Positions 1 through 5,067 of a stretch of 5,067 nucleotides of DNA are shown here, one piece after another. The notes beneath the pieces are model-generated. The model made no database searches, had not been told where the DNA came from, and saw only the letters and a list, made by a program, of their open reading frames with translations. The stretch is from Nitrospirae bacterium SPGG5 (lineage in GTDB: Bacteria > Nitrospirota > Nitrospiria > Nitrospirales > UBA8639), in the NCBI GenBank assembly GCA_001643555.1, contig LXTH01000196.1, positions 1,575 through 6,641 of the forward strand, in the 5' to 3' direction. The position numbers and the translations under genes are program-made. Position 1 is the first letter of the stretch, and each line of letters opens with the position of its first letter.

Positions 1-171
1 TCTTTGAAACATTCGTTGGACGAAGAACTCGTTCGATTATTGATTCATGGCCTGTTGCATGTAGTAGGGTATGATCACGAATGTGGTGAAAAAGAAGCTC
101 GACGGATGCGCCGCAAAGAGGAGAAGCTTTTTGAAGCACTTAAACCCTTACCGAAATTGGTGAAATTGTAA
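1..171 (+). CDS. ybeY: YbeY endoribonuclease, 3' end only (5' truncated by window)
   Basis: The last 56 codons are present in frame 1, ending at TAA 169-171. The diagnostic zinc-binding motif of the YbeY/UPF0054 family, HGLLHVVGYDH (H-x3-H-x5-H), is encoded at about 46-78 and is followed by the usual charged C-terminal helix rich in Glu, Arg and Lys. In the family the three histidines hold a zinc ion, and the protein is a single-strand-specific endoribonuclease for 16S rRNA 3' maturation and 70S ribosome quality control in the cytoplasm. The N-terminal part lies outside the window. The stop codon shares its last base with the ATG of ftsY (TAATG), so the two genes are very probably co-transcribed and translationally coupled. 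Nothing looks damaged in the visible part. Confidence 0.95.
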   Translation, partial: SLKHSLDEELVRLLIHGLLHVVGYDHECGEKEARRMRRKEEKLFEALKPLPKLVKL

Positions 172-1076
172 TGGGGTGGATTGAACGGCTTAAGGAAGGT
201 TTAAATAAAACCCGCAAAGGCGTGCAACGCTCGCTGCTGCAGTTAGTCGGACAGGGGCATGATCCCGCGGTGTTAGAAGAAGTCGAGGCCTCGCTGTTGG
301 GGGCTGATGTTGGTGTTCGCGCGGTGGATCGTTTGATGGAGCGCCTTCGCGATGAGGTGGGTGGGGATTCGATCCAGACGTTGAAGGACACCCTTGTCGA
401 GATTTTGGCGCCGGCTCAATCTGACTCGATAGAAACGGTGATTCGCTCGGGACCCAAGCCTTTTGTTATTTTGGGGGTGGGGGTAAACGGAGTCGGGAAA
501 ACCACCAGCATGGCGAAACTTGCCAGCCGGTTGAAACGTCAAGGATTGACGCCCTTACTCATTGCCGCGGACACCTTTCGTGCCGCGGCGATCGAACAAC
601 TGGAGATTTGGGGAAACCGGATTGGGGTTGATGTGATTAAGCACCGACAAGGAGCCGATCCCTCCGCGGTGGTTTTTGACGGCTTGGCCGCAGCGAAGGC
701 GCGTGGGGTCGATGTGGTTCTCATTGACACCGCTGGTCGATTGCACACCAAAGTCAATTTGATGGATGAGTTAAAAAAGATGAAACGTATCCTCGATCGG
801 GAACTGCCTGGCGCGCCGCATGAAGTGTTGCTCACCCTCGATGGAACCATTGGACAAAATTCGTTGGCTCAGGTGAAGCAATTCCATGAGGCAATCGGAG
901 TTACGGGATTGGCCTTGGCGAAGCTTGATGGTACGTCAAAGGGTGGAGTGGTGGTGGCTATTGCCCAAGAATTCGCGATTCCCGTGCGCCTCATTGGAGT
1001 GGGCGAACAGGAAGAAGATTTACAAGATTTTCACGCGCGGGAATTTGCTGATGCCCTGCTCGAGGTTCAGGAATAA
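171..1076 (+). CDS. ftsY: Signal recognition particle receptor FtsY (NG domain form)
   Basis: This 301-residue SRP-type GTPase receives ribosome-nascent chain-SRP complexes at the inner membrane and hands them to the translocon. The N-terminal amphipathic stretch (MGWIERLKEGLNKTRKG) resembles the membrane-contacting helix of FtsY. The N domain follows to about residue 80, then the G domain: P-loop GVNGVGKTT (104-112), DTFRAAA (134-140) typical of the SRP-GTPase insertion box, DTAGR (186-190), LDGTIGQN (about 223-230), AKLDGTSKGG (250-259) and the closing GVGEQEEDLQDF (276-287). The long acidic A domain of E. coli FtsY is absent, as in many bacteria. SRP54/Ffh is excluded because there is no methionine-rich M domain. 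The guanine-specificity motif reads AKLD instead of the usual TKLD. The ATG overlaps the ybeY stop and has no good Shine-Dalgarno sequence, which fits translational coupling. A palindromic repeat begins four bases after the stop. Confidence 0.97.
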   Translation: MGWIERLKEGLNKTRKGVQRSLLQLVGQGHDPAVLEEVEASLLGADVGVRAVDRLMERLRDEVGGDSIQTLKDTLVEILAPAQSDSIETVIRSGPKPFVILGVGVNGVGKTTSMAKLASRLKRQGLTPLLIAADTFRAAAIEQLEIWGNRIGVDVIKHRQGADPSAVVFDGLAAAKARGVDVVLIDTAGRLHTKVNLMDELKKMKRILDRELPGAPHEVLLTLDGTIGQNSLAQVKQFHEAIGVTGLALAKLDGTSKGGVVVAIAQEFAIPVRLIGVGEQEEDLQDFHAREFADALLEVQE

Positions 1077-1080
1077 ATGA

Positions 1081-1233
1081 GGGGATGTTGAAAAAGGGCG
1101 TCAGCCTTCGCCAAGGCTACGGCAGACAAGCCAGCGGCGTTCTCGGCTCTTTGTCGTGCTCACATACTAACCCGTACGCTCCGCGCGCCAAAGCGCCTGC
1201 GGCCTTGCTGCGCGCACCTTTTTGAACATCCCC
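1081..1233. repeat. 153-bp palindromic (REP/MITE-like) intergenic element
   Basis: The ends are near-perfect inverted repeats. GGGGATGTTGAAAAAGG at 1081-1097 pairs with CCTTTTTGAACATCCCC at 1217-1233, 16 of 17 positions. The GC-rich interior holds smaller hairpins: AGCCTT-CGCC-AAGGCT at 1103-1118 and GCGC-CAAA-GCGC at 1185-1196. No coding sequence with plausible features lies inside. The element almost fills the gap between ftsY and the peptidase gene. I remember elements with similar ends being abundant in Nitrospira genomes, but that is recall, not a search. The folded RNA could slow or end transcription after ftsY, although there is no hairpin followed directly by a U-run, so I do not call a terminator. 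No obvious target duplication is seen. Confidence 0.75.
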
Positions 1234-1310
1234 CTACAAGCTTGGCGTTTTATAAGATGAGCCACGTGATAACGGCATTATTAAAATTTAAGTACTATTC
1301 AATAGGCCCA

Positions 1311-3464
1311 ATGAAACAATGTATCGTGGCGATTGGGTGTGGTGTGCTGGCTTGGGCTGGTGGTGGCCTTTTTTGTTATGCCGCCGAATTGAAAATTCAG
1401 CATCATGAGTTGGTGGTGGAGCTTTACCCATCAAGCCATACGATCGTGGCACACGACACGATACAATTGGTTGGATTGCCTGAGAGTGAACCGATTATTC
1501 GTGTGAGTTTGAATCCCTCTCTTAACATTGAAGAGGTGTTGGTTGGAGGTGGACCCTTAAATTTTTGGGAAGAGGCGCTGTACTCTTCACCGGGCCGTGA
1601 TGACTCCTCTGATTCTCAACTCACCCGAACTGTCGAAATTCGCTTGCCCTCCATGCCGGTTGATCGAGAGTCCTTGATTCTGCGGATTTCCTATCGTGGA
1701 CACATCAATGATCCGCCGCGAGCGGTGCCCGGTTTGCGTTTTGTGCGACCCGATAAGACCAACGGACATATCGGTGAAGAGGGCGTGTATTTAACCTCGG
1801 AAACCTCGTGGTATCCTGACATTCTTGGGTCCTTGGCGACGTTTCATGTCACGGTCACACTCCCGAGTAATTGGCGTGCAGTCACCCATGGCCAGGAAGT
1901 GTCGTATGTGTCCCAAAGGAATACCTCAACGGCGGAATGGGTCGTCCGGTCCAATACGGAAGCGTTGACCTTGGCGGCCAATCGGTTCATGAAACAAGAT
2001 CGACAATGGCATGGCATTGAAATTGCCACATATTTGTTTCCCGAGGATGACCATTTGGCTACGCAGTATTTGGACGCCATCGTTCATTACCTGGAATTGT
2101 ACACGGAGATCTTGGGGCCGTATCCGTTTCCGAAGTTTGCGGTCGTCGAAAATTTTTTCCCGAGTGGGCTGGGCCTGCCGTCGTTTACGTTATTAGGAAG
2201 TCGCGTGATTAAGCGAAGGTACACGCAACCATATTCACTTGGTCATGAAGTGGTGCATTCGTGGATGGGCAATTCCGTGTTGAACCATTTTGAAACCGGC
2301 AATTGGGTTGAAGGTCTGACAACGTATCTGGCCAATTATTATTATGAAGAACGGTTCGAGGGGCATGAGAAAGCCGTGGCCCATCGCCGGCGAATGATGG
2401 TGGAGTATAGCTTGTACAGCCAGCCCGAAAACGACTACGCGGTGGTGAACTTTCATCATAAGGAAAATCGTGTGGATAACGCTATCGGGTATCAAAAGAC
2501 CGCGATGATTTTTCACATGCTGCGACGGCAGATTGGAGATGACCCATTTTTCCGAGGTGTTCGCCAGTTGGTGGCCGAGTACACTGGTCGTTATGCCGGA
2601 TGGAGTGAGTTGCAGCGCGTGTTTGAGCAGACGTCAAGATCGGATCTATCCTGGTTTTTTATTCAATGGGTGGAACGGCCAGGAGCTCCGATGCTGGCTA
2701 TTCAGGAAGTGCGTGTTCAACCTGCTGCAGGCGAGGGTTTTTGGATTCGCCTTCGGGTGTCTCAGACTGGGGATTCTTACCGATTGCAGGTACCCGTTGT
2801 CATTCAATTGGATCAAGAAAATGTCTATCGTGGGATTCTCGATCTTCGGGGGAACGACCAATTGATGTCAGTGTGGGTTCCCACCAAGCCGCTACGTCTC
2901 ACGCTTGATCCGGAGTATCAGACATTTAGACGACTGAAGCGCAGCCAAATTCCGCCCATGTTGAATCTTTGGGTGACGGATCGGCATCGAGCCGTGTCTG
3001 TGCCGCCAGCAGAATCGGATCAAGCGCTTTTTCAACCGGCCCTAGATCGCATCCGTTCCCAACAAGATGATGTCGTCTGGTTAGAGGGCATGGTTCACTC
3101 AACGAGTGTACAGTCTGTGTTGGCGTTTGGGCGGCCCAATCAGAACGCTGTGACAGCGGAGCTGCTTCGGTGGTGTGGCCCACGAATCACCGTGAATGAA
3201 CGGGAAGTTACGATAGACGGCACAACCTTTTCTGGTGAAACTGTGGCTGTCCTCGTCAGCTGCGCGAATTCGAAACATCCCGACCATGTTGGCACGGCCT
3301 TTTTTGGTTTGGCCCCGGACGCGGTCAAACGCGTGGCGCGGCTCTTATTTTTTTATGGATGGGATAGTTATCTTGTATACAAAAATGGAACAGTGATTGC
3401 ACGCGGTTCTTTTGCTCCCGAAGCACAAGAGTTAACGGTTGAGTTAGGGCCTGTGAAAGAATAA
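1311..3464 (+). CDS. Exported M1-family (gluzincin) metallopeptidase with extra C-terminal domain
   Basis: This 717-residue secreted zinc peptidase resembles the M1 aminopeptidases. From ATG 1311 the protein opens with a signal peptide (MKQ, hydrophobic core, likely cleavage near CYA|AEL at about residue 25). A beta-rich N-terminal domain follows to about residue 230. In the catalytic part, AVVEN (277-281) stands where M1 enzymes have GAMEN and keeps the Glu-Asn pair. HEVVHSW (312-318) is the zinc site, with Glu334 in NWVEGLTTY as the likely third ligand. Tyr394 in GYQKTAMIFHMLRR fits the transition-state tyrosine. A beta domain spans about 460-560, and a separate module of about 140 residues starts near 575. 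Known members release N-terminal residues from peptides; the actual substrate here is unknown. The frame is open back to TTG 1242, with another ATG at 1257, but only ATG 1311 puts the signal peptide at the N-terminus. Its Shine-Dalgarno is weak. The last six codons and the stop lie inside the 3444-3628 palindrome. Confidence 0.88.
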   Translation: MKQCIVAIGCGVLAWAGGGLFCYAAELKIQHHELVVELYPSSHTIVAHDTIQLVGLPESEPIIRVSLNPSLNIEEVLVGGGPLNFWEEALYSSPGRDDSSDSQLTRTVEIRLPSMPVDRESLILRISYRGHINDPPRAVPGLRFVRPDKTNGHIGEEGVYLTSETSWYPDILGSLATFHVTVTLPSNWRAVTHGQEVSYVSQRNTSTAEWVVRSNTEALTLAANRFMKQDRQWHGIEIATYLFPEDDHLATQYLDAIVHYLELYTEILGPYPFPKFAVVENFFPSGLGLPSFTLLGSRVIKRRYTQPYSLGHEVVHSWMGNSVLNHFETGNWVEGLTTYLANYYYEERFEGHEKAVAHRRRMMVEYSLYSQPENDYAVVNFHHKENRVDNAIGYQKTAMIFHMLRRQIGDDPFFRGVRQLVAEYTGRYAGWSELQRVFEQTSRSDLSWFFIQWVERPGAPMLAIQEVRVQPAAGEGFWIRLRVSQTGDSYRLQVPVVIQLDQENVYRGILDLRGNDQLMSVWVPTKPLRLTLDPEYQTFRRLKRSQIPPMLNLWVTDRHRAVSVPPAESDQALFQPALDRIRSQQDDVVWLEGMVHSTSVQSVLAFGRPNQNAVTAELLRWCGPRITVNEREVTIDGTTFSGETVAVLVSCANSKHPDHVGTAFFGLAPDAVKRVARLLFFYGWDSYLVYKNGTVIARGSFAPEAQELTVELGPVKE

Positions 3465-3628
3465 CTTGGACACAATCGCGCCCAGATTTGGGTCAGATTT
3501 GGACGCAACGATTGAGAAAAAACCGAGGCATAGCATGCCTATGTTGAGGGTTTTTCGATTGAGGCGCGTTCAAATCCGACCCGAAGATGGGATGCGAGAT
3601 GTTCAAGTTATTTTTTCACAGGCCCTAA
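3444..3628. mobile_element. 185-bp MITE-like imperfect palindrome with 29-bp terminal inverted repeats
   Basis: The segment is symmetric about base 3536 with no gap along its whole length. The terminal repeats 3444-3472 and 3600-3628 match at 27 of 29 positions, including a perfect outer 15 bp (TTAGGGCCTGTGAAA). A second paired block, 3490-3506 with 3566-3582, matches at 15 of 17. Further in, GAAAAA (3516-3521) pairs with TTTTTC (3551-3556), and CATAG (3529-3533) pairs with CTATG (3539-3543) around the centre. There is no transposase, so this would be a non-autonomous element or a deletion relic. A TA lies one base inside each end (3445-3446 and 3626-3627), which would fit a TA target duplication with the core starting at GGGCC, but this is not proven. 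It overlaps the last 21 bases of the peptidase gene and ends 20 bases before the start of the propeller gene. The parent IS family is unknown to me. Confidence 0.8.
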
Positions 3629-3639
3629 GACGCAGCATG

Positions 3640-3644
3640 AGGAG
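3640..3644 (+). promoter_or_regulatory. Shine-Dalgarno sequence deciding the start of the propeller gene
   Basis: AGGAG lies four bases before ATG 3649. It selects this start over the in-frame ATG at 3637 and the TTG at 3466, neither of which has a comparable site. The chosen start also places the signal peptide at the N-terminus. The site lies just outside the palindromic element. Confidence 0.7.
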
Positions 3645-3648
3645 AATT

Positions 3649-4758
3649 ATGAAAAGGGTTCAAGCGATGACAGGGATAGGATTGTTGGCGATGAGTGTTG
3701 TGGTCATGCCTTCATGGTCTCACAAGGCCTTGGCTTTGGAACAACAGACTAGTGGACAATCATCTCAAGCTCAGGTGGCTGAACGCCATTTGGCGAATAT
3801 TCGGCAACTGACTGTTGGTGGAAAAAATGCAGAAGCCTATTTTTCGTTTGATGGGGATCGCTTGATCTTTCAATCGACGAAAGACCCGGTAAGCCAAACC
3901 TTACAAGACTGTCACCAGATGTACGTTATGGATTTGAAAGGTGAAAATATCTATCGAGTGAGTACGGGATACGGGGGAACGACCTGCGGCTATTTCTTCC
4001 CCGGAGGACGACGAGTGCTGTTCTCGTCTACTCATATGACGGGGTTTCAATGCCCACCCAAACCTCAACGAGGTGCACGATATCGTTGGGTGTTAGATGA
4101 TTATGATATTTTTTCCGTGAAAATCGATGGCCGAGATTTGCAACGGCTTACCAGTTCACGCGGATATGATGCTGAGGCGACCATTTCTCCTAATGGACGG
4201 ACCATGGTCTTCACCTCTGTCCGAGATGGGGATATTGATCTCTATACCATGAATATTGATGGCTCTGGCGTGAAGAGATTAACGAACGAAGTGGGGTATG
4301 AGGGAGGCGCGTTTTTCTCACCTGATAGCAAACGGATTGTGTATCGCGCTCAACACCCCAAGACCCCTGAAGAATTGAAGGCCTACAAAGATCTGTTAGC
4401 CCAAAACCTGATTGAGCCAGGCAATCTCGAACTCTTTGTCATGAATGCCGACGGATCCGAGAAACGGCAAGTGACATTCAATGGAGCCTCAAACTTTGCA
4501 CCCTATTTTCATGTTGACGGACGACAAATTATTTTTTCTTCGAATGTGTCCGATCTTCCGGGTGGCAAGAGCCGGCCGGCGTTTCAGTTACATCTCATCA
4601 ATGATGATGGAACGGGCATGGAACAGATCACGTTCAAGGGGCACTTCAATAGCTTCCCGATGTTTTCTCCCGATGGAAAACTGTTGGTGTGGGTGTCGGA
4701 CCGAAACACCACGACCCGCGACGAATTTAACGTGTTCCTTGCCGATTGGGTTCCGTGA
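3649..4758 (+). CDS. Exported TolB-like six-repeat beta-propeller (PD40) protein
   Basis: This 369-residue protein has a signal peptide (MKRVQAM, hydrophobic core, likely cleavage after ALA at residue 29), so it is probably periplasmic or surface-exposed. Six PD40/WD40-like repeats follow, each with a 'F/S-x-DG-x-x-(L/I)-x-F-x-S' core: about 60-77 (FSFDGDRLIFQS), 112-128 (FFPGGRRVLFSS), 174-191 (ISPNGRTMVFTS), 216-234 (FSPDSKRIVYRA), 281-299 (FHVDGRQIIFSS) and 333-351 (FSPDGKLLVWVS). Between them are strands of the 'LYTMNIDGSGVKRLT' type. This matches the TolB C-terminal propeller. The alpha/beta N-terminal domain of true TolB is missing and no tol or pal genes are nearby, so I do not call it TolB. 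Such propellers usually bind proteins or carbohydrates; the ligand here is unknown. Three cysteines (88, 113, 135) sit in the first third. The frame is open upstream to TTG 3466, but that stretch is palindromic repeat DNA. Confidence 0.85.
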   Translation: MKRVQAMTGIGLLAMSVVVMPSWSHKALALEQQTSGQSSQAQVAERHLANIRQLTVGGKNAEAYFSFDGDRLIFQSTKDPVSQTLQDCHQMYVMDLKGENIYRVSTGYGGTTCGYFFPGGRRVLFSSTHMTGFQCPPKPQRGARYRWVLDDYDIFSVKIDGRDLQRLTSSRGYDAEATISPNGRTMVFTSVRDGDIDLYTMNIDGSGVKRLTNEVGYEGGAFFSPDSKRIVYRAQHPKTPEELKAYKDLLAQNLIEPGNLELFVMNADGSEKRQVTFNGASNFAPYFHVDGRQIIFSSNVSDLPGGKSRPAFQLHLINDDGTGMEQITFKGHFNSFPMFSPDGKLLVWVSDRNTTTRDEFNVFLADWVP

Positions 4759-4763
4759 GATTA

Positions 4764-4797
4764 GGCCCCCCTTTGAAAAAGGGGGGTTGGGGGGATT
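4764..4797. repeat. C-run/G-run hairpin repeat preceding the DUF559 gene
   Basis: CCCCCCTTT (4766-4774) pairs perfectly with AAAGGGGGG (4778-4786) around a 3-base loop, followed by TTGGGGGGATTT. Read as protein, one strand gives NPPNPPFSKGG and the other PPFEKGGLGGF. I recognise these as peptides often seen as spurious N-termini in proteins from cyanobacteria, deltaproteobacteria and Nitrospirota, frequently beside DUF559 genes. It could hinder read-through from the propeller gene, but no T-run follows the stem, so it is not a standard intrinsic terminator. Confidence 0.75.
4789..4794 (+). promoter_or_regulatory. Likely ribosome binding site of the DUF559 gene, inside the repeat
   Basis: A run of six G at 4789-4794, followed by A, lies seven bases before TTG 4802. 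It can pair with the CCUCC anti-Shine-Dalgarno with one G-U wobble. If used, the repeat itself supplies the translation signal of the downstream gene. The assignment depends on TTG 4802 being the true start. Confidence 0.4.
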
Positions 4798-4801
4798 TCC
4801 A

Positions 4802-5067
4802 TTGATCAAATACAACCGACATTACAAGCCACAGGCACGAATGCTTCGAAAAACCATGACCGATGCTGAGCAAATGTTATGGAGTCGGTTGCGACGGAAA
4901 CAAATTCAGAACGTGCAATTCTACAGGCAAAAATGCATGGGGGATTTTATCGTAGACTTTTACGCTCCGAAGGCCAAGCTTGTCATTGAGGTCGATGGAT
5001 CGCAACACTTCGAAAAACCTAATCAAATGAAAGACCAGCAGCGTGACGCTTGTCTCAAACGCGAGGG
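4802..5067 (+). CDS. DUF559 / Vsr-like PD-(D/E)XK endonuclease-domain protein, 3' truncated by window
   Basis: The frame runs open from TTG 4802 to the window edge, giving 88 complete residues. The order of motifs is that of DUF559 proteins: YNRHYKPQAR near the N-terminus, MTDAEQMLWSRLR (19-31), the FYRQKCMGDFIVDFYAP segment (40-56) and LVIEVDGSQH (60-69). Asp52 and Glu63/Asp65 are in place to be metal-binding residues of a restriction-endonuclease-like fold related to the mismatch nicking enzyme Vsr. The biological role of the family is not established, so nuclease activity is inferred from the fold. TTG 4802 is preferred because it begins exactly where the family's usual N-terminal motif begins and has a G-rich site upstream. 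ATG 4841 is an alternative that would cut off that motif. The frame is also open further upstream through the repeat. The gene starts 43 bases after the propeller gene. The last third, with the end of the domain, is outside the window. Confidence 0.85.
   Translation, partial: MIKYNRHYKPQARMLRKTMTDAEQMLWSRLRRKQIQNVQFYRQKCMGDFIVDFYAPKAKLVIEVDGSQHFEKPNQMKDQQRDACLKRE

Noticed and set aside
1088..1098. Shared TTGAAAAAGGG between the 1081-1233 element and the 4764-4797 repeat
   Set aside because: Eleven low-complexity bases without further similarity; most likely coincidence, so the two are treated as unrelated families.
1242..1310. Extended N-terminus of the peptidase from TTG 1242 or ATG 1257
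   Set aside because: It would bury the signal peptide behind 18-23 extra residues, has no Shine-Dalgarno site, and is AT-rich leader-like DNA directly after the repeat.
1250..1310. Promoter for the peptidase gene (TATAAG at 1251, TACTAT at 1293)
   Set aside because: The stretch is AT-rich and could hold a promoter, but no -10-like hexamer has a matching -35 at suitable spacing, so no call is made.
1326..1346. Lipoprotein signal (AIGC) in the peptidase N-terminus
   Set aside because: The cysteine is only about ten residues from the start and position -3 is Ala, not Leu/Val/Ile. A standard signal peptide fits better.
3649..4758. True TolB of the Tol-Pal system
   Set aside because: The N-terminal TolB domain is missing and no tolQRA or pal genes are visible, so only a TolB-like propeller is supported.
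4764..4797. Intrinsic terminator after the propeller gene
   Set aside because: The stem is strong, but it is followed by TTGGGGGG instead of a T-run, and it matches a dispersed repeat next to a DUF559 gene.
4588..4815. Minus-strand open frame containing NPPNPPFSKGG
   Set aside because: It is antisense to the propeller gene, and its recognisable part is only the translated hairpin repeat.

Overview
The window reads as an ordinary chromosomal stretch of a Gram-negative bacterium with moderate GC content. All genes lie on the + strand. I suspect a Nitrospirota (Nitrospira-like) genome. The reasons are the ybeY-ftsY adjacency, the style of the exported proteins, and a short palindromic repeat whose ends resemble ones I remember from Nitrospira genomes. 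This placement is an inference from memory, not a database match.

Layout. Positions 1-171 hold the 3' end of ybeY, the zinc-dependent endoribonuclease of rRNA maturation. Its stop overlaps the start of ftsY (171-1076) by one base; ftsY encodes the SRP receptor GTPase in a short NG-only form. The gap after ftsY is almost filled by a 153-bp palindromic element (1081-1233) with 17-bp terminal inverted repeats. Next come an exported M1-type (gluzincin) metallopeptidase with an extra C-terminal domain (1311-3464) and an exported six-repeat TolB-like beta-propeller protein (3649-4758). Between them lies a 185-bp, gap-free imperfect palindrome (3444-3628) with 29-bp terminal inverted repeats. It looks like a MITE, and its left end supplies the last six codons and the stop of the peptidase gene. 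After the propeller gene a C-run/G-run hairpin repeat (4764-4797) leads straight into a DUF559/Vsr-like endonuclease gene that runs off the window (4802 onward).

How the parts relate. ybeY and ftsY are housekeeping genes for ribosome maturation and co-translational membrane targeting, and are probably translationally coupled. The peptidase and the propeller protein both carry signal peptides and probably act outside the cytoplasm. Their co-orientation suggests, but does not prove, a shared function in handling exported peptides or proteins. The DUF559 gene with its repeat looks like a small accessory unit.

No clearly new multi-gene system is visible. The most notable signal lies between the genes: all three gaps longer than 40 bp carry a different palindromic repeat, and one of them reshapes the 3' end of a coding sequence.
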